Assembly: GCA_025890175.1 (NCBI GenBank)
Contig: JANPYM010000006.1
Span: 1,272,376-1,336,375 of the forward strand
Length of the DNA stretch: 64,000 nt
From: Ciborinia camelliae
Taxonomy: Eukaryota > Ascomycota > Leotiomycetes > Helotiales > Sclerotiniaceae
Direction of reading: 5' to 3'
How positions within the stretch are numbered: the stretch's first letter is position 1; each line of letters begins with the position of its first letter. The position numbers were made by a program, and so were the translations under genes. Shown piece by piece: positions 23,673-35,838 of the stretch. The notes beneath the pieces were generated by a model that was not told the origin of the DNA, ran no database searches, and saw nothing but the letters and a program-made list of their open reading frames with translations.

Positions 23673-24859
23673 TTTGACAGGGCCTTAGGCGTTTGGAATT
23701 TTCTCTCTCTAGTATCGACAGGTATGATGATTTATATTCCCTGAGGTTGTTGTACACTTGAATTTCCACAGTGAATGAGGTTGGATATCTTATATTCACA
23801 CTCCAGATAACCCTTACTTCATGTTGTGTCCGAATATAGACCAATAAAACCGAGTCTCGACGTACTATCCACGGTGATTTCAATCAAAACCGAATAACCC
23901 CTATCATGATCTTCGCTTCGCGGCCAGCTCAATTAGTCTTCCCGATCAAAGAAATGGTTCAACCCGGAAGAGATTCTGAGTCATTCGGCAGGGCTTGGGC
24001 TTAGAGGATCAATTAAGGCAGATCCCCCACTCAGTTGTCTCGTGATTCGCCTTGGAACTTCTCCAATCACCATGCTTCATCAAGTTCTGTTGCATGTCTT
24101 GCATTTGTAAAAAATAAAATAAAATATAATTATTTTCAAAGTATATTGTTCCGGTGGTGAGCATTCCCAATTGTGCAACATCAGCCTGACAGCTATATAC
24201 TTTGGGCGCAATTTTGTGCATCAGATCTTAAGTGGGATGTTGATGCAGTAGTTTTTAGATACTACACAAAATTCTTGTATCAACGACAAATCTGATCTGG
24301 TCTTTACATTGAACTGTTGATTCCTATCCGCCGAAAAGAAATCGACCAAAAAATTCTCCATCATTCAACATTGGAGCCTTTACGGTTATTTCGAATGAAA
24401 CAAAATCTTCCAGGTTTTCTTTTTAAATGGGACAGAGAAAATACAGATCAATAAAATAGCGTTAAAGTGCCCAAAAAAGAGAATGCCGCACGTTACGACA
24501 CTCAATGACTGGGTAGCCGAAGTTCAGCTGATATTTTCCCCTAAGCAATAGTACAGGTTAACGTTCAAGTACAAAATTCATTTTCACGTCATCTTTATCA
24601 CAGATTTGCAGTGAATAAGAGTCCAGTGTACGTTTTTCATTCCAATCTATCCTGCTAAACTCTCCACCCTTTTCAATTCCAACTGTAACTCAAAGAGCAA
24701 ATGCCAAAGCCGCCATACTAGACGCTGAAATACATACTTTTCATACGTTTACAAAATGCAAAGCACAGAAAAAGAATTCAGAAACATCCCCATTTCAAAA
24801 TGCCCCCATTATATCAATGTCACCAAACAACAGCAGGAACACCACCACGAAAACAAGAC
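23673..24859. other. Intergenic, AT-rich, no gene seen
   Basis: Promoter of the SDR gene on the left and 3' flank of the secreted repeat protein on the right. No coding region recognised. Confidence 0.5.
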
Positions 24860-25624
24860 CTAATTCCTAGGCTCCTCCTCAAAAGTGTGAGGTCTTCCAG
24901 TCTCCTCAGGTACAACACCAGTAACAGTAAAAGTCCTACTTCCAAACGTCAAAGTCTCAGTCTTGAACTCGAAACTCTTGCTCTCATATATACCAGTAAA
25001 GACAGGTTTTTGCGAGTAAACACCAGTTGGCTTAGCATGACCATTGTGATGTTCTTTGCCTCCTTTGCCAGTGGGTTTGGCATGGCCACTCTCGTAGACA
25101 CCAGTTCCGGAGGGATGGTGATGCTTCTTATTTCCAAAGCCGGTCGGCTTTGCGTAGCCACTCTCGTGCCCATAGATGGCACTGCCTGTAGGCTTGGTCT
25201 TGTGAGTTTTGCTCATAGTAGTACCTTCAATGATGTCGCTTTCTATAGTCCTCTTGGGGAGATGCCCAGTGGGCTTTGCGTGGCCACTTTCGTGTGGCTT
25301 GGATACATGACCAGTAGGCTTAGGATCTTTGTGAGACTTAATACCAGTACCAGAGGGGTGGAAGTGGTGATGTTCGGCTTTGCTACCAGTGGGGTGAATG
25401 GTAAATTTAGGCTTCTCCTCGCCAGTGCAAATGGGGATTGGTTCCTTGGGGTTGAAGGAGCCTGTGGGATGGATCTTGAAGGAGTGGTCATCGATGGAGC
25501 CGGTAGGCTTCATGTGGACGGGTCCACTGGGGTGGATAAAATCGGAGGTGAGAGCAATGGGGGAGGCGGAGATTATGGAGATGAGAAGGGCGGCCGTTAC
25601 GCCACAAATCTTCGTGAATTGCAT
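24860..25624 (-). CDS. Secreted His-rich KPTG-repeat protein
   Basis: Single exon, 254 residues. An N-terminal signal peptide is clear: MQFTKICGVTAALLISIISA, with likely cleavage near ASP. The mature protein is built from about a dozen short units ending in PTG or PSG (IHPTGS, HAKPTGH, HHPSGTG), rich in His, Lys and Gly. There is a single dibasic LPKR site mid-protein, suited to Kex2-type cleavage. The C-terminal 50 residues are non-repetitive (FEFKTETLTFGSRTFTVTG). No cysteine pattern or enzyme motif is present apart from one or two Cys. The His clusters could bind metal ions. A TATATATATAAG element about 230 bp upstream (25852-25870) may be its TATA box. A long frame exists on the other strand, but the signal peptide and repeat regularity favour this one. 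Role unknown; cell-wall or effector-like protein is inference. Confidence 0.82.
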   Translation of the reverse strand: MQFTKICGVTAALLISIISASPIALTSDFIHPSGPVHMKPTGSIDDHSFKIHPTGSFNPKEPIPICTGEEKPKFTIHPTGSKAEHHHFHPSGTGIKSHKDPKPTGHVSKPHESGHAKPTGHLPKRTIESDIIEGTTMSKTHKTKPTGSAIYGHESGYAKPTGFGNKKHHHPSGTGVYESGHAKPTGKGGKEHHNGHAKPTGVYSQKPVFTGIYESKSFEFKTETLTFGSRTFTVTGVVPEETGRPHTFEEEPRN

Positions 25625-27776
25625 GATGATAGAAGTCTATTTGCGTAACTTCTGGTTTTGAGAAGATGACTTGCTGAATTGGATGGAATAAAAATGCTTG
25701 AGATGAAATCAAAGCGAGGACCAGCCAATATTGGAATTGAAAAACAAAACTGTAAGGAGTGTGGTAATGAGAACTTGAAAAGTGGAAAGTGATACAGAAT
25801 ACAGTGTTCGAACTGATGATGCAGAAAAGACGCTTTGAAGAGAAGAGATTCGCTTATATATATATACTTGGCATACGAAAAGAAAGGAGTCTAGACTTGC
25901 CATAAACGTGCAGCAAGCCACTCATTCTCATCTCATCATTCCGTAGCCTCGTGATCCTTCCTCATTTGTGCCACCAGTATCATTACAATGATGGCATCCT
26001 CTTTTCCGGGGAAGCTGTTCATTGCTTCCTTAAGCTCATCAGATACGACTATCCGATAAAATAACCAGGAAATTTTTATAAGGTAGGATCGGAGGAATGC
26101 CTACAGTATATGCAAAGAATTGATTCAACCAAGAACAGGAGCTAGGTTTTAAGCAGATCGATTTCTTAGGAAATATAAAACCCAGCCCTTCAAAAAGTCG
26201 AAAGACTTTCGTAGAAATTCAAAAAAATCAGACGGAATCATCCAGCCGGAATAATACATAAGATCAGATCAGGGGTAATCAACTCGAATAGAGTCTAGAC
26301 AGGGCAATTAAATCCCTCCACCACAAATTCGAAACAACCCCCAACCACGTGCTCGAGAGTCCGACAGCCCCGAATCTTTGAAACACCACCTCTTTTCCCA
26401 CATAGGAAAACAGGACGGACGATATAATCTAATCGTGACTGAAGGCTTGGCATAGCCTACACGAAGGAACAAACAACGACCAGTGAAATCCATGGAAATA
26501 TAGCAAGCTTTGCGGGAGGATGGAGAAGATGCTTAATCATTAATCGAGGAAATTGGTGCTTGCGCGTCTTTCTGACAGCTGGGCTTCGTTAGTAAAGTAA
26601 GCTCGGTAAGCTGTTGAAGATTTGAGATTTGAGATCCTTCTTTCCGAGTCATCATGCTACGGTCGGTAAAGTTTAGGCGCTGAGCGGGGCATACAGCGCT
26701 TCATTTTTAAGCTGAAATTGCTCTACAGTTCTCATACTGCTGTACAACACGACTTGAAACCGTTATATCTTCATATTTCTTTAATAATTATCAACTCTTT
26801 CCTCAACACATATTGAAATGTCAGTATGGTTCAACAAAGGGCGCAATATGTGAAATAGAAAGGCATATCAAGTTCGTCATCTTGACATTCTAGGTGAAAA
26901 CAAGACATTCAAGGTATGATCTGAGCAATAAAAACGAACGGATGAACTTTATTGAATAAGAGAACAAAGTGTTTTATCCCCAGTGAATATTTTAAAAGAT
27001 TTTTATCAATTGAATGTACTTTAATCAGATTGCCTAGGTAAGATGGATGGGTGCAGGAATGAAATACACAAACCTTCTTCGCGCCGGCGAGCTGTTGGTA
27101 TCCTTTAGAGCAAGGGGGAAAATTCTCAACGATTGAAAAGAAAATCAAACTATACGTAAAAGTAATCTTCTAGCATAGGTAGGTAATAACACGCAAGAAG
27201 CTTATTGATTAAATATATCTGAAGATTGAGAGATAGGTAGTGATCTCGTATAATGAGATGCTATAGATCCATTGCTCTACAAAGTAGAAAGCACTTAGTA
27301 ATACTGATCTTATAGTTGCATACAAGTAAACACAATTGCTTGACAACTTATCTTATGAGAGATTTGTACTTTCGTATCCTTACCGATGAGCGATTCAATC
27401 CACATGAACTTGTCATTTCCAGATTCGGAATTATGAAAGACTTGCAGAGGTGAGACCGATCATACTTGATACGGCTGAGAAAAGAACTATCAGAATTCAC
27501 TATACTACTTAACTGGTATCTCCTTTGCTCGCGCATCAGGCTAAAAAGCCGCGAATCTCTCATCTGCATCAGCAGGCCACGAATACTAAATATGCCATAT
27601 ATCCACCATTCTTGTCCCTATCCCATCATATCATCATGCCAATAAATCCCAATGCAAAACATGCATCGACAAACACCCGGAATGCCCGTGGGCCCGACCC
27701 ATGAAATGAACCAACTATCTTACCCATCTTGCACCAATTCAAGTCAAAACCGCTAAATGCATCATTATCATATATC
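25625..27776. other. Long intergenic region, no gene seen
   Basis: Two kilobases of AT-rich DNA with a TATA-like run near 25852, no conserved frame, and two CCTAGG/GGTAGG patches near 27033 and 27180. Searched for tRNA arms by eye without success. Confidence 0.45.
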
Positions 27777-30089
27777 TCATCTCCAGTCCACATATTTTTG
27801 GATACCAGTCCAATCTAATCCCCAAATGCTGGCTCCGCTGGTTTGCCAATTGCGGTTGAACCAAAATGCCAGGCCACCAATGATCCCAAAACTGCTCACT
27901 ACTTGTAGTGCGATAATGCCGCGTCGCTTCATGTCTTCATTGAATTCTAGAATACCAAGTGGATCATGCGTGTTGAAGATTGTGCCAGAAGGTGTTGTCT
28001 CAGAATATGATTCCCGCTTAACCAAGGCTCCAGAATCGGATGGTCGTTTTGGTTGACGTGCTCGAGAGATTGGGACGAGTGTACCGTCCTGTACGCATTC
28101 TCCGAGCCTTTCTGTTAACCATACTGCCCTCTCACTTCGCGCCAAGGCTTCGAATCTAGCACGCTCATTATGAAGACTCCTTTGTAACTCGGTGGCCCAT
28201 TTCGAAAGTCTCACTTGTGCAAGTTTCTCTTCACGTTGAGTATGATCTGTTATACGGGCCAACGCGTAAGATGTAGTAGCACCAACAGGCGCAGTAAGTA
28301 CTTGTGAGGTGGATGACGACATCATTGATCGGCCCAGAGGTCGATAAAGACTTTGTGGCTTTTGCACCGATGGATTATTTCGCCATTGTATGAATTTCTT
28401 TGCTGCAGAATTTCGGAGCCATGCTATGCTATCTGGTTCAAATAATTGATCGACAAGAGCTGTAAGCTCTGACTGAACCAACGGTTGAACGTAGTCTGAG
28501 CTCATTAGAAGGCTAGCATCCATGGTTTCATGATCCTTTGACAACATAGTGGATATGGCATAAGGCGCAGCTGGTTGGGAGGAATGAAGAACATCATCAA
28601 AGGACAGCCCGAAAAGAAACGGACGTATATTGGCAGCTTGAAGCTCGCTCAATACATGTCTTTTGACGCTGGCAAGGTCCTCGAGAGACAAGACTTCTGA
28701 TCGTGCTATGAGAGGGATAACATTCGTCATGGGAGAAATGCGTCGTAGATATTCAATATCTACAGGTTTGATCCCTAGATTCAAGTTAGTTGTTTGCTTA
28801 CACGGATGATTGTGTGCAGAGACTTACGATTTATGATGATGTAGAATACAACATCAACTTGAGAACCGCCATTCCCACCAAGCAAATGTATCATATCAGA
28901 ATCTGTCATTCCATCTTTAGATTCGACCTTTTGAAACTGAGACTCAATATAATCAACAACTGGGCATATGGCTTCGAGGCACTGAAACAATTAGCTACTA
29001 GTAGAATCACCATAGTAAAGCGAGGCTCACGGAAGTCTTATTGCCATAACCGGGGGTATCAACGAAACAGAGATTCCTTTCAAGGACTGAATCACCCATA
29101 CTCTTTCTTCGACGTAGGATCTTGCTTTCGTCAACCTCTGACCACCAACTGGGATATGGCTTTGTGCTGGCATATATCTCTGTGATTTGAGTTGTAGTCG
29201 GCATATGACCACCTCCAGATTTAGCCTTGTTTTTGGAATGTCGTCGCTTCTCAGAGGCTGGTGCTGACGGATTAGAGAGTGGATCGACATGTACGATATC
29301 TTCGCATACTTGCACGATAGCTTTGATCAAGGATGTCTTGCCCACGCCTAGAGAATATTAAATCAGCAATTTGCACTAGAGTAAGGTGTACTTACCTGAA
29401 TCTCCGGCAATCAGGACTTTCAGCCTCCCCATATTCTTGCCCTTCTCTGTAAATGGACGTCTACTAGGCATTTTGATACTTGGCATGACCAGTTGAGGGG
29501 CAGACCCGCTATCCACTATAGCCGGTACGTCTTGATCGTCTTCTCCACCCGATACCATAGCCTGGCTTGATATTTCATCATTCAACGATTCTGTGTCCGA
29601 AGCTCTCGAACCGGGACTGCTAATAATAGAACCTGGAGCGGCGGAATATAAAGACATAGGGGTATAAGGTCTGGAAGCTTCAGTAGTAGAAGGGCGGGCC
29701 GGGGAAGTAGTTCCACTTCTATCGTAGGACGGTTTCGGGGATCGAGACCTTGAATCTCCTACAGATTGTAACTTCTCTGCAAGATTCTTCTTGAATTTCT
29801 CCCTAGCTCTGTCAAATTTTCCACCCTCGTCACCGCTACCTTCAGAAAAAGAGCTAATCGTAGTCTCGATGCTCTCCACGCCGTATGTACTATTCTTCAA
29901 GGAATCTCTTGGTTTTAGAGGAACGTGAATAGGTTGGGCTTCTCCGGATTCTAATGTTCTCTCATCTGCAAGAAAGTAGCTCATCTGCGGAGCTTGTGCT
30001 CTCGTTAAAAGTGGTGTCAGGTCATTATCGTTGATACTCGTACTTCGAGATCTACCTGGATAAGCATCGTCGCCTGGTAGAGGGCGCAT
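27777..30089 (-). CDS. Septin-like P-loop GTPase with C-terminal membrane segment
   Basis: Four exons, 30089-29396, 29347-29031, 28981-28828 and 28774-27777, encode 720 residues. A disordered Ser-rich N-terminus of about 215 residues precedes the G domain: the P-loop GDSGVGKTSL is restored across intron 1, the DxxG box is VDTPGYGNKTS, VVFYIIINRIKPVD follows, and NVIPLIARSE occupies the septin G4 position, where canonical septins have AKAD. The C-terminal part has a charged coiled-coil-like region (REEKLAQVRLSKWATELQRS) and one hydrophobic helix near the end (GIIALQVVSSFGIIGGLAFWF). It is a septin-type GTPase diverged from the core filament septins and probably membrane-anchored. It is transcribed divergently from the Pho85-type kinase. 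Confidence 0.85.
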
Positions 30090-30931
30090 TTTGATTGTTG
30101 ATAAGGGGTTGTTTGTGGGGAATGCGGGGAAGTAAGTTTTATATCATGCTTTGAATGTTTTTGTATAGTAATTTCTGCAAAATGAAGTTATTCAAAGACT
30201 ACCTTTATTGATAATTGAAGGTGTCTCGTAACACGATTGCTTAGGCATGTAACATGGTACCCCGCCGCATGATATTCAAAGGTACTCGAGGTCTTGATTC
30301 ATTTCAGATATCATTTAAGGCATAGCGCAATGAGTCGATTAGCGGTGAAACTTATCTCCGAATCTAAGATAAGGTACCTCCAGCTACCGGCAGATCACGA
30401 GATGAGGCATCAACTTTATTCCCCACCCAGCTGGAGGCGAGCAGGAGGCAACCTAAGCGCTTTGATATTTTATTTGCGTTGGTACCCGCCTTAAGCGCCG
30501 TATTTAGCCCACTTTCACCCAAAAGAAAGGCTAAACTAAATCAATTTACTCTATAAATTATTCTCGCTAGGTATTCCGAGTTGTATCAACCATTCATAGC
30601 ATCAAGTTATAAATAAGGTTAATTGGACATATTTCCACCAGCCAGTGCTCTCAAGTCAATTTGATCCCTACAGCATTGGCATTGTTTGATCTCCAATTTT
30701 AATACATACATCAAAACGGCTTCCCACGGGTCAAAAGACGCGTTGTCGATTTTAGATCAACTTTGCACCCCCGCCTCCATCTTGTTCGATCCACGATATA
30801 CAAATCGCAAAAGATCTTCGATAAAGCCTCCCTACACATTCCCTCCTTCTCCAACTGCACAGCGGCTTCCTCATTCTCTGCCAAGTTCCATCAGCGTTCA
30901 AGATCTCGATACAGAACACAATACAGACGAA
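30090..30931. promoter_or_regulatory. Divergent promoter between septin-like gene and pho85
   Basis: 842 bp contain both 5' leaders. The frame upstream of the kinase ATG stays open for 82 codons but has no ATG, so it is treated as leader. No other gene seen. Confidence 0.45.
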
Positions 30932-32054
30932 ATGGATGGTAGGAAGGTCCCCAGTTCGTTCCAGCAGCTGGAGAAGCTAGGAGAGGGCACATATGCTACT
31001 GTAAGTACACGATGAGAATCCCGAGACACAAGCAAGCTCTGCAGCATGATGTTTATATATATATATATATATTCTATTCCAGAGCAGTTTCCGTAGCGCA
31101 TCCATATTATTCATCGATACTGACTCATACAAGGTTTTTAAAGGTAGAAATAGACAGACTGGTGAACTGGTTGCTCTAAAAGAGATCCACCTTGATTCCG
31201 AAGAAGGCACACCATCGACTGCGATTAGAGAAATCTCGTTGATGAAAGAGTTAAAGCACGAGAATATTGTCAGCTTACACGATGTCATACATACCGAGAA
31301 CAAACTCATGCTCGTTTTCGAACATATGGACAAGGATTTGAAGAAATACATGGATACAACAGGAGACAGAGGAGCTTTACCGCCCCCCACGATCAAATCA
31401 TTCATGCACCAACTTCTCAAAGGAATCGATTTCTGCCATCAAAATCGAGTCCTCCACAGGGATTTGAAGCCTCAAAATCTCCTCATCAACATGAAGGGCC
31501 AGCTCAAACTTGCAGATTTTGGTCTTGCGCGTGCATTTGGTATTCCTGTCAATACTTTCTCCAATGAGGTCGTTACTTTATGGTACAGAGCACCAGATGT
31601 CCTACTTGGAAGTCGAACCTACAATACCAGTATCGATATTTGGTCTGCGGGATGCATCATGGCTGAAATGTATACTGGCCGTCCCTTGTTTCCTGGTACA
31701 ACCAATGAGGATCAACTGGTGCGAATTTTCAGGATCATGGGTACACCATCTGAGCGAACATGGCCTGGAATATCTCAATTCACCGAGTACAAGTCAAATT
31801 TCCAGATGTATGCAACTCAAGATTTACGGGTCATTTTGCCTCAAATTGATGCGGTTGGTATCGACCTTCTTCAAAGAATGTTGCAATTAAGACCAGAATT
31901 GCGAATCAGCGCACATGATGCTTTGAGCCATCCATGGTTCAACGATCTACCAGGTGTAATGAGACGCCCACAAGTACAACAGGGACAGATGCCGATGCAG
32001 AGGGGATATGCGCCACAAGAGGTTATATCTCAGGGTGGTTACCAGCAGTATTGA
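30932..32054 (+). CDS. pho85: Cyclin-dependent kinase, Pho85/PhoA type
   Basis: Two exons, 30932-31000 and 31134-32054, encode 329 residues. The kinase domain begins almost at once: the Gly-rich loop [11 protein letters not shown] is completed by splicing, then VALKEI, the cyclin-binding helix PSTAIRE, the catalytic loop [11 protein letters not shown], and the activation segment [22 protein letters not shown]. The position after NTFS lacks the usual phosphorylated Thr context of Cdc2, as in Pho85. This kinase works with Pcl-type cyclins in phosphate sensing, glycogen metabolism and cell-cycle or developmental control. The C-terminus after the kinase domain is Gln/Met-rich. The 133-bp intron contains a (TA)10 run. 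Identity is secure at the Pho85 subfamily level. Confidence 0.95.
31053..31072. repeat. (TA)n microsatellite in the pho85 intron
   Basis: About ten TA dinucleotides in the only intron of the kinase gene. Confidence 0.85.
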
Positions 32055-33429
32055 TGGGGTTTTTTAGCATTGCGGACTTATGATACCTCTATCATTGGGG
32101 AAAGGCGTTAGACGGGATGTCATGGAGAGAGGATTGGGTGTGTGCGTTTGTGGCTTATGATCCATGATAATGAATTTCTTTGCCTTTGGGTGCATGCTAT
32201 ATCTGCTTTTAATGAAAACTTATCTATGTGAAACAATTTTCAGACCATAAAACTCGGACCTCGTGTTCTTAGACTCTTATTTCGATCTTATGTTGCAAAT
32301 CTGAAGACTGGGCTGTGCAAACATTTTGCCACTGCAGTTTTGTTGGCTCTTGGGCGATTTATAACTTGAATTTATTTCGTACGAACAGAATAACATGCAA
32401 TGAGAAACCTCAAAAGGTCACACGGTAATTTAATTTATATATACCAGTCCAATTGAAAAGAAGAATATATATTTCATCTCAAATTTCTGGAAATGCTGAA
32501 TCATTTGTACCACTCACCGGGAGATAACGTACCGGAAAAGCTAGAAAACCCACCGGGCGAGAACTGAAATTGTCACATGTAAAGATGGGGCTCGCAAGCA
32601 TATTTATGTCACCTGGCGATATGGTATGTGGATGCGAATAAAAATGAAACTGAACTTGTCAACTGCCTTGGGCGACAACTGTTGGTGTACGATGGGGTTA
32701 AATTGGCCAGTCATACAGGAGGCGTGTACTGTGTTTATCACACATTGGTAAGTCTTTTGCCACGCACTACTCATCTCCAGTCAGGCAGCAGATAAAATGA
32801 ATTGAGATTGGTCTTGTATTTACTTCGATTACTTGCCATCGATGATTCGATATCAGCCCCGTTCAAAATGGATCATCGCTCAACTTTTACGACATTGGGC
32901 GCTACCCAGCAGCCCAAAATGGCAAATTTAACACCCTGCTCAAATGCGTTCATGAGATTTCGATAGGCGAGAATTCCATGGCTGGTCTTGAGCGTACACT
33001 CTGCTTTGTGCATGCATTGTTGCGTGTCTGTGTTCGCCATTCGTTCTAGGCTTGCAAGTTGCAAGTACAATTACCTGCATTTGATAGGACTGGCTTGGCG
33101 GGTTTCATTTTCTATGATCAACCCTCCGTAATAGGCACTTCTTTCAATGTCACAGAGCAGCATGTTTGATCACTTGAGAGATATCAACGTCATTTCCAAT
33201 ACCTCTAAAGGTTGCCTTGGCCCATATCATTCGGCATATAATGGCGAATCATACTACATCCCTGGACAATGGCAAATTTCAACAGAAACCAACCTCTCTC
33301 GCGTATCCACACAAGCTCATTATGACTATGGAAAGTTTACTTCCATTAACAAGAGACACTCCCCCTCTTTCTCCTGTTAAGACTCATACAATATGTATGT
33401 TTTCTCTGATAGCTGTATAGGCCCATCTG
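32055..33429. other. Intergenic at the edge of the accessory region
   Basis: 3' flank of pho85, then AT-rich DNA with only short unconvincing frames. Part of the right half may be the unrecognisable upstream portion of the relic that follows. Confidence 0.4.
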
Positions 33430-33912
33430 TAGAAGAAGTCGAATGCCCAGCTGCCGACAGTGATGAACAGCTGGCTGGTTTGCACGGCTGATGAACGCTA
33501 AGGGGATCTCGACCGCAAATGTACAGTTGGAGAATATCAAGGGTGTTATTGCAAGTCATCCCCATGTCCAGATACGACTAAGGCACGTTTTTGGTGTAAT
33601 ATTGTAGAGGCAGAGGAGCCGATAGGAAATGTCAAGGTGTACGTTCATTCAGTCTGCATGTTACAATGAGTGAATGACAAGATAAATTCTAATGGTTAGT
33701 AGGATCCGAAGGATGGAAATATGTTCATAGGATGTGAGTGCATTGAACTCGACTTGTCTGGCGATTATCCATGCACCCGTGGTTGCATAAACACCAGAAA
33801 AAGACGAAAGATAGAGAGACTTCCAGAGAGTCCTGCGAATCTACCTGAAAACATATACTCATTTTGCGCCTTCATCATCAATAAACCCACAAGCCTAAAT
33901 TTCGTCAAATGA
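33430..33912 (+). pseudogene. Relic of a Cys-rich secreted protein (paralogue of the relic at 36.6-38.5 kb)
   Basis: The reading RKCTVGEYQGC followed by CPDTTKARFWC matches, position for position, GKCTTG-x-YQGCGC and CPDLTKGMFLC in the second relic. Directly after this the reading frame shifts, so that the continuation YCRGRGADRKCQG lies in another frame. An intron-like GTGTAC...TAG then leads to DPKDGNMFIGCECIEL. An in-frame stop precedes the block (NA-stop-GDLDRKC). The frameshift, the stop and the loss of any recognisable N-terminus mark it as decayed. Only the Cys-rich tail is preserved. The parent family resembles Cys-rich C-terminal regions of fungal GH18 chitinase-like secreted proteins; that link is tentative. 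Confidence 0.6.
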
Positions 33913-34503
33913 TCGACTTGAACAATGATGCGACGATCTATTCAAAGCCTGTATATAAATACACTAATACCCTTCAATCGACTCTTATTAAACCCCGTCG
34001 GCACATGCGATTTGCAAGACGAGCGACTGAACAGTCAATAACGCACTCACAAATTTTAAATGAACTATTGGTGCTTGACTCCAGTTAACACTGTCAGTGG
34101 TAAATTTTGACTAAATTCTCTATATAGATCATCCAACCTTTCTTGGACGATTGTCTTTAAATGTACAACTTTAGATTGAAACCTACTAGGAGACACATAT
34201 ATTTCGTTACATCGGATAATGCTTTTCTAATATACAGATAAAAATCAAAATCTAGTGACAAAAACCGATTTTGCCGAGACGAGAAGTTAAAACACGCAAC
34301 CCCAGACTAAAGTCTCAGCATATAGGTATCGACTCACAAATCCAAATGGGTATTGTCTCTCGTTCAAAAAGGCAATCCATATCATACATAACAATCTGAT
34401 ACATATTGGACAATACTTGGGCAGTATTCACCCTGCTTACTCAAACAAGGAAACATGCAAATCCGACTAGAATGAAATCCCAAAAACACAAGTCTTCTTC
34501 TAA
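33913..34503. other. Intergenic, no gene seen
   Basis: AT-rich DNA between the first relic and the 3' end of the metallopeptidase gene. Confidence 0.45.
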
Positions 34504-35838
34504 TCACTCTGATAACTTGAACTTGAATGTCCAGAAATTTTCTCTAGTGAGTCTTTTCTTGATTCTACGACTACTGGGTCGCGTTGGACGGGAAATCAAT
34601 TCAAGCCCTCCAGAGCTCGCTCGCATGGAATCCTGTGCCAAACGGTTGTTCCGCTTGTTAAGTAGGATCAAGATTCCAAGGTATGCTGATGACTTTCAGT
34701 CAGTAATTCCCGAATTTAGCTAGTCTTAGTCGAAACCAACGTACCATAAGAGTCTGCTGTATCTAAAGCTTCGTCTGCATTGACATCGAGTATTTCTTCC
34801 CATCCATAAGGCTCGTCTCCGTCCCCTGGGGATACATCTTACAACTGTCAGTTCTGGAGGGAAGGGAATTATGAGTTAATCGGTTACCTACTTGCAACTT
34901 TGGTCAAATGACAAAGCTATTACGATAGTTGTTAGTATCATCGTGATTGAGCTTCGGGGAAATTTTTCATTGCCTCATGAAAGAGTGTGATACTAAGAAG
35001 AGAGCTCAGGTCATCTAAGGTTGTTGGGTCTGAAGCTGCAGTGTCCGGGACATCTTTCTGAATAGGAATATCGTTCAGCAAGGCTGGTCGAGATGTGAAC
35101 GAGGTATCGCATATCTGTAAGAGATTAGTGAGCATCCAAAATGGTCGAATCGCTCAACGTACAGTAACACTTTCCCTATTGGGATTTTGATCGCTGTCTG
35201 TGTATCTGGGATATTTAAATTTATATGTTTGTCCCAATGTTACTACGTCTAAATCTTGGCAGCCCATGGCTCCAATCTTTCTGAAAATCTGGTTCCCTGA
35301 ATCCCACCACGTTAGTAACTCGAAGGGCTTCTTGGAATTCTTTGATTTTTTGGCGGAACCCGCAAGGTCAGGGGCCGGTACCCATCGTTTTCCCTTTCCA
35401 GCAGAATCATTGTCGCAGTAAATCCGAACACCGGAGCCCTTGAAGTCAGACGTGGCAGTCTTCCGGCGATAGTATCGAAAGCCCCTGTGACAAGACTGTT
35501 ATTTTTGTTTGTTCATAAGCGATAGGAGCTCTTACCAGTTACTTTTGAGTAAGCGGCCATATTCGATTTATCTACCATGAAAACTCGCCGAAAAGCAGTT
35601 GCCATAACTTGATCATCATTCTCCTTCAATCTGTGTTGAACATATTATATTGTTGTTGTGAACATCGAGCTAAGTATAACAACAATCTGGAGCTCCCTTC
35701 TGAAGCCATAGATTTGACTTCGTCAATTACTGTTTGCGTGATCTTTCCTGAACAGGTAGTATCCAGATAATAAGATAGAATGGCAGCTTGAGATAGAAGA
35801 GCTAAGTTTAGCCATAGGATAATATAGTTTTCAAACAT
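34504..35838 (-). CDS. Secreted HExxH metallopeptidase-like protein (M35/aspzincin-like)
   Basis: Seven exons, 35838-35684, 35630-35543, 35495-35163, 35114-34974, 34916-34892, 34825-34745 and 34685-34504, keep frame throughout and give 334 residues. The N-terminus is a signal peptide (MFENYIILWLNLALLSQAAI). The middle has ATAFRRVF and GVRIYCDND. The zinc site HELCH at residues 238-242 is formed only after splicing a GC-AG intron (34973-34917) that cuts between HE and LCH. Downstream, YGWEEILDVNADEALDTADSYAY fits the aspzincin pattern, in which an Asp is the third zinc ligand and a NADSYxxFA-like motif follows. This suggests an extracellular endopeptidase. It is flanked on both sides by decayed genes yet is itself uninterrupted. 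The first and second splice donors (GTTGTT, GTAACT) are weak, so the 5' exon joins are less certain. Confidence 0.72.

Noticed and set aside
24800..25648. 282-codon plus-strand frame over the KPTG gene
   Set aside because: The opposite strand has a signal peptide and a regular peptide repeat; this frame has neither.
34938..35135. Reading the metallopeptidase as a pseudogene with a broken HEAMKN active site
   Set aside because: A GC-AG intron restores HELCH, and all seven exons keep one frame to a stop.
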